A stretch of DNA of 64,000 bases from CAIQPV01 sp963719855. GTDB taxonomy: Bacteria; Pseudomonadota; Gammaproteobacteria; Burkholderiales; Gallionellaceae. Both the position numbers and the translations under genes were made by a program. The stretch spans positions 310,001 to 374,000 of the forward strand of contig CAVRDK010000001.1 in the NCBI GenBank assembly GCA_963719855.1, read 5' to 3'. The notes under the pieces are model-generated. The model was not told the DNA's origin. It saw nothing but the letters and a program-made list of their open reading frames with translations, and ran no database searches. Positions 45,810 to 54,834 of this stretch are shown piece after piece; position 1 is the stretch's first letter, and each line of letters begins with the position of its first letter.

Positions 45810-48665
45810 ATGTACGAGGTTTATGCCTATTGGAACGTGGACGAACTGGAGGCGATGTTCAATGCAGTTGCTTCCATCATGAGCAGCGGAGATTACCTTG
45901 ATTTGCTGCGTACCATGGCAATCGTCGGGATCATGGTTGTTGTCATCGCCACGCTGACAGGACGTGAACGGATGGATGGCATGTGGAAGTGGCTCTTCTT
46001 TCTTGCCATCTTCCAGTCCATGTTGCTCGTGCCAAAAGTGACCGTCATGATTGTGGATCGAACCGGGAATTCCCCTCCTGCTGCGGTTGCCAACGTGCCC
46101 ATCGGTTTGGGTGCTTTCGCGCACAGCATGAGCATGGTGGGGGACTGGTTGACCGGGGCATTCGAGACGGTATTCGCCCTTCCCGATGACGTGCAGTTCC
46201 GCAAGAACGGAACCTTGTTCGGGCACCGGGTGCTGGCAGAGCGCCTTGCCGTCAAGAGCAGCAATCCCATCCTGACCAGCAATTTGCTGGAGTTTTACCG
46301 TGAGTGCGTCGCACCGGATATCGCTACCGGCTACATCCGCATGAAAGAGGATATTCAGGCGTCCAACAGTATCTGGGCAGGGCTGAATGGCAAGACCAAT
46401 CCGGCACGTCTGGTGACCTTGCGCGACACGGTGGATCCGACAGTAATGAATACGGTCGGCTGTGATGTCGCCTATTTGACACTCACCACCCAGATCGATG
46501 CGGAATCGAGCAACCAGATCACCTTGCTGGGTTCTCGTCTCTACCCGAAAATGACTCAGGCAGATGCGGGTACTGCCATTCTCAGTTCCTTGGCAACCTC
46601 GACCAACTATCTCCTGGGAGTTTCGGCATCGGCACAGGATGCGGTCAAGCAGGCCATCGTCGCCAACTTCATGATCGATGCACAGTACATGCTGCCCGCG
46701 CAGATTGGCGATGCGGCCAGCGCCCAGACCAACCTTGCGATGGCACAGTCGCTTCGATCAACCAGCGACTCCTACAAACTGATGGCGCGGATTGCCGAAT
46801 CCACGATGCCCAAGGTGCGCAATGCCATCGAACTGGTGCAATACGCCATCTTTCCGGTTTTCCTGATGTTTGTTGTTCTCAGCGGCCACCAGGCCGGTGG
46901 CATCATCAAGTCCTATGCGTCCAGCCTGTTCTGGATTCAGCTCTGGGCACCGCTCTATGCGGTGATGAATTTCATCATCACGATGTATTCGAGAAGCCAA
47001 TACACCAATGGCAGCGCCGGGAATGGCTTGTCTATCGAACAAATGAGTTTCCTTAATACCGCCATCGTCAGTGATCAGGCAATTGCGGGGATGCTGGTCA
47101 TATCCATTCCGGCCATTGCGGCCGCCATCGTGAAAGGCGGCGATGTCGGCCTGCAGGCTGTCGCAGGTTTAGTGTCGCCCCCGCGCGATGCGGAGAAGAC
47201 TGCCAGCAGTCTGGCTATGGGCAACATGCAGATGGGTAACGCATCCCTCAACAATGCCAGCCACGACACCATGAAAGGGTTGTCGGTGGATATGAACCCC
47301 AGCCTGCGGCAAGGCATGACAAATTATCAGGCGCGAGGGGGATTTGAATACAGTAATTTTTCTGGTGGTGGCTTCGTCGTCAAGCAGGCGAAAAGCGAAG
47401 TCCGCGCCGACATGGCGCTCAACGATTCTATGGGTGCCGCTGCAAAAGAGAATTACGAGCGATCACAGCAGGCAACGCAGCAGCAATCTTCGGAGTACGC
47501 TGAAAGTGCTCTGGCGGCTATCAAGCAGGAGGCCGGGTTTGAAAGAAGTCACGCCAAGGGGAGCAGTGACACTACAGGATACCGCAACGGCACCGGGTCA
47601 AGTCAGAGCACCGAGGCCAATGAAACCATGCGTGAAGTCGATCAGTGGGCCAGAAAACTCGGTGTCAGTGAAAAAGTCGCAATGGAATTGATGGTTGGTG
47701 CATCGATGGGGATGAGTACGCCTAAACTTCTGGAGATCGCCGGGCTTCGTGGAGGTTTGGAAGTGTCGGGCAAAATGCGCAATTCTGCCGACACAGCGCG
47801 TTCATTGGAGGAAATGTCCCAGTATGCCAAAGAGTCGAGTTTTGGTAAGAAGGTGGGCACCGTGATCGACAACGGCTGGGAACGCAACTATAGAAGCAAC
47901 GATGAAGGCAAAACTTCCGGCAGCGAAGGCATGCGTGCATCGCTGGATCACGCACGGCAATCTCGCGAAGCCTTCAGTGCATCAATGCAGGAGACGGAAG
48001 GACATCGGCAGATGTGGGAAATGTCTCATAGTGGGCAGCTTGGGGCGAATCTTCAGCTTCAAGATAACTTCATCAAGGAATTTTTGCTGCCCAAGCTCGA
48101 ATACAACTACGAAAAGTTTCAGGGAGTCATGGGCGATCCACACAAGCTTCGTCCATACATCGAAGAATACACCGCGCAGAACTACGACAAGATGTTGGGT
48201 GAGATGGCTGGACGGGTTAAGGGAGCAGAGACGATTCAGGCGCGGTACGAAGCGAACAAGGGCAGCATGGCAAATCGTGAATCGGTCGAATTAGCAGGGG
48301 AAAATAATCTAGCGCAGGTGAAAGGAAGTGCAGTGCATGCTGGCGTTTCCCCGCAAGGCCAACCAAGTGATCAGGCCAAACACACGGCGCTGCAGGAATA
48401 TTCCAAAAATGCAACGGAGGTTAATGATCGGAAGGAGAAGGCGGGGCAGGTGCATCAGGAGAATGCTACGACACCCACATTCCGTAAGTTGAAGCCAGAA
48501 TCACCAGTCGGCAAGGGAATGGAGCTGACAGAAGATGTGGCTGATGCGGCAAATCGAGTAGTCAAGGGTGTGACTGGGCCGAACCCCGGAAAATATATTC
48601 AAGATACACTTGAGGGGAAGAATAGCAAATATATTGGTGAGCGGCCTGTCGACGGACAAACCTGA
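45810..48665 (+). CDS. traG: TraG, mating-pair stabilisation/entry exclusion protein
   Basis: The 951-residue protein has an N-terminal membrane domain with several spans (TMAIVGIMVVVIATLTG, AIFPVFLMFVVLSGHQAGG, SLFWIQLWAPLYAVMNFII, AIAGMLVISIPAIAAAIV) and a large hydrophilic, Gln/Ser-rich C-terminal domain from about residue 480. This is the TraG layout; the C-terminal domain contacts the recipient in exclusion. It closes the transfer operon. Confidence 0.92.
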   Translation: MYEVYAYWNVDELEAMFNAVASIMSSGDYLDLLRTMAIVGIMVVVIATLTGRERMDGMWKWLFFLAIFQSMLLVPKVTVMIVDRTGNSPPAAVANVPIGLGAFAHSMSMVGDWLTGAFETVFALPDDVQFRKNGTLFGHRVLAERLAVKSSNPILTSNLLEFYRECVAPDIATGYIRMKEDIQASNSIWAGLNGKTNPARLVTLRDTVDPTVMNTVGCDVAYLTLTTQIDAESSNQITLLGSRLYPKMTQADAGTAILSSLATSTNYLLGVSASAQDAVKQAIVANFMIDAQYMLPAQIGDAASAQTNLAMAQSLRSTSDSYKLMARIAESTMPKVRNAIELVQYAIFPVFLMFVVLSGHQAGGIIKSYASSLFWIQLWAPLYAVMNFIITMYSRSQYTNGSAGNGLSIEQMSFLNTAIVSDQAIAGMLVISIPAIAAAIVKGGDVGLQAVAGLVSPPRDAEKTASSLAMGNMQMGNASLNNASHDTMKGLSVDMNPSLRQGMTNYQARGGFEYSNFSGGGFVVKQAKSEVRADMALNDSMGAAAKENYERSQQATQQQSSEYAESALAAIKQEAGFERSHAKGSSDTTGYRNGTGSSQSTEANETMREVDQWARKLGVSEKVAMELMVGASMGMSTPKLLEIAGLRGGLEVSGKMRNSADTARSLEEMSQYAKESSFGKKVGTVIDNGWERNYRSNDEGKTSGSEGMRASLDHARQSREAFSASMQETEGHRQMWEMSHSGQLGANLQLQDNFIKEFLLPKLEYNYEKFQGVMGDPHKLRPYIEEYTAQNYDKMLGEMAGRVKGAETIQARYEANKGSMANRESVELAGENNLAQVKGSAVHAGVSPQGQPSDQAKHTALQEYSKNATEVNDRKEKAGQVHQENATTPTFRKLKPESPVGKGMELTEDVADAANRVVKGVTGPNPGKYIQDTLEGKNSKYIGERPVDGQT

Positions 48666-48937
48666 ACACGCTGGCACAGGACATCGTCGCTGCGATTCTT
48701 GCCAAGTACAGCGAACGAGTGAGTTGCCGCCTGGGCCCTCTGGGTGATTAAGTTCTGAAGGGCTTTATGGCTTCGAATTTGCATGGGTCTATAACTCGCT
48801 GCCCACTCTTAGGTGCGACCGACGGCGGGTTATTATTAAGATTACCAAGCAATAATATTCCATTTGCTACAATAGGCACATGCGTGAGTTGCACTATTGG
48901 AAACTTTTCGCGCTATACGTTAAACGTTGGGGGGCTA
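48666..48937. other. Intergenic stretch after traG
   Basis: A short frame at about 48672-48752 reads TLAQDIVAAILAKYSERVS, resembling the end of serine-recombinase-type proteins, but it is too short to call. The segment 48825-48885 is AT-rich and may hold the promoter of the next operon. No gene is supported. Confidence 0.3.
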
Positions 48938-50212
48938 ATGGCTGGGGCGAGCAAGAAAGAAATTACGGGAGCATGGATCATTCACCATGGTCGAAAGCTC
49001 GTCCTTGATGCCAATGGCCCTGCTGAATTTCCAGCGATTGATGAAGCTGCAAAGGCGGCGACCCTTCTGACTAGGCTCGGTCAAACGACACAAGCCAACA
49101 TTCCCAAGGCTGAGGTTCGCGCAATTGCTGTGGCATCGGGCTTGAATCCACGGCATGAGCTGACGGGGCTTCTGCAGGTCATGGAAAAGAAGCGGCTGAT
49201 TGAGCAAACAGACAATGAGGTCTCGGTACTCGGAGTTACCACCAGAGGCTCTCTTGGGCACGCCGCTGATATGTACCAAGATGCTGAGCCCACACTTTAT
49301 GAACAGGCATCGATAAGCTTGGCAGAAATCGCGTCTGAAGCGCCCGTACGTCGCGTAGAAATATCCGAAGTGATCGGCGATCAGTATCACCTCAGTACGG
49401 CACAGGTGAGTGACTTTCTAAACAGGGCGGAGGAAATTGGTTTCATCGACAAGGAGGGCGATGGTGACGATCGTCTGTTGTTCAATGGAAATTTATTCCG
49501 GCGTGAGTCGGTCGCAAAAACGCAGAAAGTGCTGGCATCTCTGACCCAGATAGACCAGAAACTTGTTCTGGAAGTCGGTGAGCAGCTCTCCCAAAGCGGT
49601 TGTTTAACTGTCGTGCATGTTGAAAATGTTTTATCAAAAATACTTTTCGAAAAGTTAGTGGCTGCGGGTGTTTACGACCTTAATCAGGTAACCAACGAGC
49701 AAGGATCGCATGTTTATGTCACTGCGCCATCGGCTTTCCATAAATTTGTTGACCCAATGGTGGACGACTGCTTCGACATGGCGAAGTCACTTGTTGCGGC
49801 GCTTACTTACGGGATGACTTCCCGATCCTCATCTCAGGGTAAGATTAGCATGCTGCCTGCACTGCTTGGAAAGCTAATTGCAGGTGGGGAGATCGGCCCA
49901 GCAACGGCAATTGGACAGGATTATCGCGTTCTCGAGGTGAATCGCGTGGTCAAACTCCGGCCACACCCGGACTATCCTGAGCGCTTCTTTATGCGGCTTC
50001 TCAAGACAGAGGTCGGTCAGCTGGCATTGTACGTGTTGACCCAAGGTAATGCATACGCACAATCTTTGACGGATTTACCAAGTGCTCCGATGTCGGGTTA
50101 CATTGGCCCGGAGGCAAGCCGCACTTCCGTGCGAAAGCATCAGTCTACGATGAGCAAACGGACAACACGAGATGTGCTGGAAGCCGTTCGCGGCGGGAGG
50201 GCGTTCAAATGA
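48938..50212 (+). CDS. Unrecognised protein with winged-helix-like segments, first gene of a two-gene system
   Basis: ATG 48938 follows a G-rich Shine-Dalgarno (GGGGGG, 2-7 nt before); an upstream start at 48767 would add a Cys-rich, poorly protein-like tail. The 424-residue protein contains repeated helix-helix-wing patterns (IPKAEVRAIAVASGLNPRHE...LLQVMEKKRLIEQ; EISEVIGDQYHLSTAQVSDF...RAEEIGFIDKEG), suggesting two or more winged-helix domains for DNA binding. Its stop overlaps the next gene by 4 nt (ATGA at 50209), so the pair is co-translated with a nuclease-like protein. Codon and reading-frame quality are good. I do not recognise the family. Confidence 0.7.
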   Translation: MAGASKKEITGAWIIHHGRKLVLDANGPAEFPAIDEAAKAATLLTRLGQTTQANIPKAEVRAIAVASGLNPRHELTGLLQVMEKKRLIEQTDNEVSVLGVTTRGSLGHAADMYQDAEPTLYEQASISLAEIASEAPVRRVEISEVIGDQYHLSTAQVSDFLNRAEEIGFIDKEGDGDDRLLFNGNLFRRESVAKTQKVLASLTQIDQKLVLEVGEQLSQSGCLTVVHVENVLSKILFEKLVAAGVYDLNQVTNEQGSHVYVTAPSAFHKFVDPMVDDCFDMAKSLVAALTYGMTSRSSSQGKISMLPALLGKLIAGGEIGPATAIGQDYRVLEVNRVVKLRPHPDYPERFFMRLLKTEVGQLALYVLTQGNAYAQSLTDLPSAPMSGYIGPEASRTSVRKHQSTMSKRTTRDVLEAVRGGRAFK

Positions 50213-51357
50213 TTGACGAGACTCTGTCGAACAAGGGAGCCGTTCTCGAAGAGGTTCTTCGTGCCTTCTTCCTACGTGCTGGCTTCTTTGTAATTCGAGG
50301 AGTTCCTTTTCGCTTTGCAGATGAGGATCTGACTGATGTCGATCTGTGGCTGTATGAGCGACCAACAGGAACCGCGAGACGAATCCAGATTTGTGATATC
50401 AAGTATAAGCAGCGTCCAAAGGCGGTAGAGCGCATATTTTGGACCAGCGGTCTAGCCGATGCGCTTGACGTCGATGGCGCCTACGTTGCGACGACCGACA
50501 AGCGAAAAAGTCTCCGCTCGGTGGCAAAAAAGCTCAACCTCCAGTTGATCGACGGTACCGATATTCAAAGGATTCTGGCCAGTCAAAGCGCCATGTATCC
50601 GGATAGGATCAGTGATGAGCAGCTAATTCAAGAGCTTAAATTGGTCGATAAGGAGTTAAGGAATAAAGGGTTGCAGGAGGCGCGGCTTGATATTTTATCG
50701 GCATTATCGGAGGGCTTTGGTGCTCCGTCGGCAGTCCGAACACTTGAGGGCTTTTCTCGCCTTGCCAGTGCGGCCGTGAGTTATCATCCAGGCTCCCTAG
50801 CATCTCGTGCCGCAGGGCGCCTAGCCTATCTTGCGGCGGCAATTGCCTGTGAGAGTCTTGACTACGTTAGCATCGGGGCAGCTTTTCGACCTCTCGATGA
50901 ACGACGCGAGCTAATTCTGAATGCTGTTCGATTTGGTGCATTAAGCGATGCCGATGGACAGCAAAGAGTTAAGCTTGCATTGGCCTTGGTCGAGAAATTC
51001 GCTCCTGCCGGTAAAGCTACCGCTACTGCCGTGGAGACTGCTCTTAAGAGGGATTTTGATCGGATACCGGCAGAGATTGTGGCGGACCAAGCTTTTAGAT
51101 TGCTCAAAGGCGACCAGCTATTCACGACAGGGCGAGAACTTGAAATGGCCAGTTATCATGTGAGCCTGCCAACGTTCGACCAACTGAGCGTGCCAACGAA
51201 ATCGATGCTAGGCGCGCTGCTAGACTACGCGGATATCGATAGAGAGCAATTTGCGCATGCTTGGGAAGTTGGAGTGGGATCTGCCGCCCAGAAAATAGTG
51301 ACGGAGGTGGCAGCTAAGGACAGTGCCCAACAACCGACTTTGTTTGGTGACGCTTAA
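50209..51357 (+). CDS. PD-(D/E)XK-like nuclease-domain protein, second gene of a two-gene system
   Basis: The first ~120 residues fit a restriction-endonuclease-like fold: EEVLRAFFLRAGFFVIRG, then LTDVDLWLYERP (Asp) and IQICDIKYKQRP (D-x-K), then DGAYVATTDKR. The remaining ~260 residues are helical (RLASAAVSYHPGSLASRAAG, QRVKLALALVEKFAPAGK). The upstream partner overlaps by 4 nt. The pair looks like a self-contained nuclease plus DNA-recognition module at the edge of the transfer region, a typical defence-cargo slot. Family not recognised; catalytic assignment is tentative. Confidence 0.7.
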   Translation: MIDETLSNKGAVLEEVLRAFFLRAGFFVIRGVPFRFADEDLTDVDLWLYERPTGTARRIQICDIKYKQRPKAVERIFWTSGLADALDVDGAYVATTDKRKSLRSVAKKLNLQLIDGTDIQRILASQSAMYPDRISDEQLIQELKLVDKELRNKGLQEARLDILSALSEGFGAPSAVRTLEGFSRLASAAVSYHPGSLASRAAGRLAYLAAAIACESLDYVSIGAAFRPLDERRELILNAVRFGALSDADGQQRVKLALALVEKFAPAGKATATAVETALKRDFDRIPAEIVADQAFRLLKGDQLFTTGRELEMASYHVSLPTFDQLSVPTKSMLGALLDYADIDREQFAHAWEVGVGSAAQKIVTEVAAKDSAQQPTLFGDA

Positions 51358-51956
51358 ATCAGCAGTGATTGGAATGAAGATTATTGCAGAGCGTTGCCTT
51401 GTGAAAGTTCACGAACACAAAATTGCATCTGTTCAGTTGTCATTAGGCAATTCGAAGTGAGATTGAATGCATGCGAAACAATAACGGGCTGTCGTCGAGG
51501 TTAAATCACTTGTCAATACGTTTGGAAATTGTTCTTCCCGGTTGATAAGCGCATGTTGCCTAAATCCTGATAACAATAAACTTAAGCTGACAGTGACATG
51601 GCAAATTCTACCCATATTTGGTTGCCTGCTTCTCGCTTTGGCTAGGAGAACACTTTTACCACAAGCAAAACGTCGGCTTGATATTCCATTGATTCACGGC
51701 AGGATGAGCCGATGATACTTTTCCTATAGCTTTGTTAGGGGGCAGGGGAGCCTATGTCCAGCCAAAAGTTTAGTGCGTCTCAAAGAGAGGCTTTGTGGGT
51801 AGCCCACGAAAAGAAGTGTGCCTATCGCGCAAGTTGCCGTTATTGATGAGGTATCCAGCTGAACGACAGCTTTCGTCAGCGGCGAAGAATGGCACCTTTC
51901 CTTAGCGATCATTTGCCGGTGCCAGCTTTGTCGATTCTGTTCGGCAGAAAGCTAAC
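51358..51956. other. Non-coding stretch with a short HNH-endonuclease-like remnant
   Basis: No intact gene is supported. At 51754-51826 the + strand reads SSQKFSASQREALWVAHEKK followed by CAY, the usual start of plasmid HNH endonucleases, before a stop; the catalytic HNH part is missing. This is probably the 5' relic of such a gene. The rest (51358-51753) shows nothing I recognise. Confidence 0.4.
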
Positions 51957-52835
51957 CTATTGGCATATCAGCGCACTACCGTCAGTTGTGCTCTCCAACT
52001 CTGCAGTGCCAAGTTGATCAGTCGGCAGCTTAATCCTGCAACACCTGATGGCATACCCCTTCGACGCCAGAAGTTCATCCAGCTTCTCGCCAAATTCAGC
52101 GCTTGCGCTACTAGGAATGTAGATGGCTTCCAGCAACTCGGGCAAGGGAGCCTTCAGAATGAAGCCATACTCATCCACATACTTGAAGAGATCTTCGCAA
52201 GCAACGCCGTAGTTATGGTAATACTGGTCTAGATTTTCCTTGCCATGCACTTCAATATGCTTGGCCGCCCAGTCGAGCTCAGGGAGGATTTTATTGTTGA
52301 AAAAAATGAGATCGTCCACGTTGATAGAGATTCGCAATTCACGCTCTGGCTCAAACTTGTCCTGTTTGGTATAGACAGCATCTCGCTGCACCTGCTTGTC
52401 CTGTACGTATTGGATGGGACTGGATCGATATCCGACCGGCAACACCCTGTCCAGAAAGGCACCTAGCTTCAAGTAATCGACGATGAACAGCACGCAGTCT
52501 GGACTATTGGTGAATCTGCCGTAGGTCTCCCACATATACTGGGACATTTGCTCATGCCAGTACCAACTTTGGATAAACAGGCTTTGCTTTTCCCTATGCA
52601 TCGCATTACAGGATAACTGTTTTGCTTCTCCTGGCGTAATCCTGCTCCCGGCTGGGAATCTGCTGTTCAATGCGTCAAGAATATGCTGCTCCGTCTGACC
52701 GTAGAATTCACGGTCGCCTTCCGTCGTATCATCGGGATAGCCATCGATTCTCCTGAAGTAAAAGCCTTCGTCGTTAATGACCTGTAACGCCCTGTCGCCC
52801 GGCATGTAGCGCTGTAAAATCTGACGCGAAAACAT
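51957..52835 (-). CDS. DUF2971-like protein
   Basis: The 292-residue product matches the general DUF2971 pattern: SRQILQRYMPGDRALQVIND at the start, a central SWYWHEQMSQYMWETYG followed by CVLFI, and KQDKFEPERELRISI. DUF2971 proteins are common near defence and toxin genes but their activity is not established. It stands alone, convergent with the preceding + strand pair and 80 nt beyond the end of the methyltransferase gene on the same strand. It probably has its own promoter. Confidence 0.6.
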   Translation of the reverse strand: MFSRQILQRYMPGDRALQVINDEGFYFRRIDGYPDDTTEGDREFYGQTEQHILDALNSRFPAGSRITPGEAKQLSCNAMHREKQSLFIQSWYWHEQMSQYMWETYGRFTNSPDCVLFIVDYLKLGAFLDRVLPVGYRSSPIQYVQDKQVQRDAVYTKQDKFEPERELRISINVDDLIFFNNKILPELDWAAKHIEVHGKENLDQYYHNYGVACEDLFKYVDEYGFILKAPLPELLEAIYIPSSASAEFGEKLDELLASKGYAIRCCRIKLPTDQLGTAELESTTDGSALICQ

Positions 52836-52916
52836 ATGTGTTCATTCCCAGTTATAACGACTTCAATCAAATAATAAACAGCCGCATATCAGCAAGATGA
52901 ACTTCGTGAACCGGAA

Positions 52917-53603
52917 CTAATCTTTCAGGATCAAATAACGAACCCTGGCAATGGGGTTTCCTGCTACGACGGCACCACTTGAACCCAAGCGCTTTGCTTG
53001 GTCGATGAGCCAATCGGGACAGAAATACGTCTTGTTGGGCGCGAGTATCTTGGTAGCCTCCGGCGCTTCCACGGAAAGGAAGTCGAACAACGCGAACCCG
53101 CCTGGAACGAGCGTCTTGACGGTTTGCGCGATGAGCAGTCGCGCCAATTCGTCACCGTAGTGAGAAAGGAGGATACCTCTGGAAAGCACTGCAGCGTGCC
53201 TCCGCCCGATCCAACCACCCTCGAAAACGTCGTCCAAACGCCACTCCGAGTTCCGAATGCTCTTCGATGCCGCAGCATTCAGCATCTCTTGGCTTATGTC
53301 GATTCCGAGGGTGTTATCGAAATACGTGGAGAATTCGGCGAGCACGGCCCCGGTTCCGCAGCCCAGATCAACGAGGCTGCCCGTCGAGCACAGTTGCTGC
53401 CGATCCAGCACGAGTCGCCTTCCCAATTCGATGAAGCGCCCGTAAGCATCGTCGTCGTTAAGGTGACAGGACTCGTTTTCCAAGTTGGAGTCCCATTGAG
53501 CGGCCTTGGAGTCCCAGCGTCGGGCGATCACGTCAATATCGCGAGAAGCATACAAACCGGGATCGCTCTCGGGGATGCCGTAAAAATCTTCAGAAAGAGA
53601 CAT
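52917..53603 (-). CDS. SAM-dependent methyltransferase, last gene of the nucleotide operon
   Basis: ATG 53603 overlaps the end of the Ham1-HIT gene by 14 nt; longer starts lie deep within it. The 228-residue class I methyltransferase has motif I SLVDLGCGTGAVLAEF, NTLGIDISQEMLNAA (motif II), WRLDDVFEG and LVPGGFALFDFL. The substrate is unknown; the setting suggests a small nucleotide-derived molecule. It is the last gene of the cluster. Confidence 0.82.
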   Translation of the reverse strand: MSLSEDFYGIPESDPGLYASRDIDVIARRWDSKAAQWDSNLENESCHLNDDDAYGRFIELGRRLVLDRQQLCSTGSLVDLGCGTGAVLAEFSTYFDNTLGIDISQEMLNAAASKSIRNSEWRLDDVFEGGWIGRRHAAVLSRGILLSHYGDELARLLIAQTVKTLVPGGFALFDFLSVEAPEATKILAPNKTYFCPDWLIDQAKRLGSSGAVVAGNPIARVRYLILKD

Positions 53604-54834
53604 GTTCGGAGAATGCCCCTTGTAGTCGGTCGTAAGTGGCACGCAGTTCTGTTATCCCAGGATAGTCCCGCCAATGCCAACGCTGCGGATATCCGAGTTG
53701 CCTTGTGATTTCCCTGCGAATGAATTGGGACGGGAAATCCTCTGAGAAATGGACGGTGCGAGAGCCGTCTCCATGCTGAACAAATATATAATCATCGGCA
53801 TTGTCACGCAGTGAGGCGAGATCACCGAGCGAAACGATTTTATGACCAGGGAATTGTTGAAGGAGTGGCATCAAATCCACATCCGCCGGAAAAATGTTCA
53901 GATGCGCATGATCCACACAGCACGTTGATTTCCCCCGTCCGCGTCCAGGCCCGTGTTCAAAAAAAAGGGGATTCGAGCCATACGCACCACGGAGCGTCGA
54001 CGTCACCTCCGACATCAGATCCTCCAATTCTGAAACTTGATTAGCATCAAGGAATGCCATACTTTTCACATGTTCGCGGGTGAGAAGCAGCAACCCGCCC
54101 TCCATGAATTGGCCCAACGGCGGCAATAGTACAAACGATGTGCTCATATGTACCACTCTGTCGCTCGGAGAGCCTCCAGATAGTCGCTCAAAAACCGAGT
54201 CGGGGTCGCCAGAGAGTTCCACGCAGAACACGCACGACCCCGGGGTCGCTCCCCGTGTGTAGCAATATGGTTCACCGTCGGTGGGGTAGACCCATCCCTT
54301 CGCACATAAAAGATGCCAATCGCGCTCCAGTGACCGCCAAGCCCTTAATCGATGAAGGGACTTGCCAAACGGCCCTCTGACTGTCGGTTGGAACCAATCG
54401 TGAAGCGGCCCAGGGCCTTCGCCGCGAAATTCGTTTGGGGCAAGGATACCCTGAACGCTCCCCATCCAATGAAGACATTCGTCGCCGTCGGAACATGCCA
54501 GATACGCGACGAGGCGCCCGGACTGGGTTTGATTTTTCAAAAGCCTCATCAACCCATCGCTTCCAAGCGATCGGATTATCGATTTCGTGTATGGGCCAGG
54601 GAATCCGGGGTAGGCATCGAGCATGAGCCCTGCATCGTCCACGATGCAGGGACGACCGAGGGATCGTGCCGCAGTTCGTGCCTTTTCTTCGATGATTTCT
54701 CCCCAATCGTCGGATTGAATTTCGTAACAGTGTTTGGGCGGCGTGACCAATTCAACGCCGAGCCTCTCCAGAATGGGTCGAAAAAGCGCGTACTTCGCGA
54801 GATTGGAGGTTACGAGGGGGATGGTTTTTCGCAT
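53590..54834 (-). CDS. Ham1/RdgB-like NTP pyrophosphatase fused to a HIT-like domain
   Basis: Residues 1-195 fit the Ham1/ITPase family that hydrolyses non-standard (d)NTPs to monophosphates: VTSNLAKYALFRPILERLGV, VDDAGLMLDAYPGFPGPYTK and RGPFGKSLHRL. Residues about 200-414 resemble the HIT superfamily, with GGLLLLTREHVKSMA and the active-site stretch CCVDHAHLNIFP. The third His of HxHxH is Asn, but the middle (nucleophile) His is kept. HIT proteins cleave or transfer nucleotidyl groups. The ATG at 54834 overlaps the preceding stop (TGATG). The fusion is unusual; both halves act on nucleotides, consistent with removing or recycling a modified NTP. Confidence 0.75.
   Translation of the reverse strand: MRKTIPLVTSNLAKYALFRPILERLGVELVTPPKHCYEIQSDDWGEIIEEKARTAARSLGRPCIVDDAGLMLDAYPGFPGPYTKSIIRSLGSDGLMRLLKNQTQSGRLVAYLACSDGDECLHWMGSVQGILAPNEFRGEGPGPLHDWFQPTVRGPFGKSLHRLRAWRSLERDWHLLCAKGWVYPTDGEPYCYTRGATPGSCVFCVELSGDPDSVFERLSGGSPSDRVVHMSTSFVLLPPLGQFMEGGLLLLTREHVKSMAFLDANQVSELEDLMSEVTSTLRGAYGSNPLFFEHGPGRGRGKSTCCVDHAHLNIFPADVDLMPLLQQFPGHKIVSLGDLASLRDNADDYIFVQHGDGSRTVHFSEDFPSQFIRREITRQLGYPQRWHWRDYPGITELRATYDRLQGAFSEHVSF

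Noticed and set aside
48672..48752. Serine-recombinase C-terminal remnant
   Set aside because: Only about 27 codons with a weak resemblance; not enough to call.
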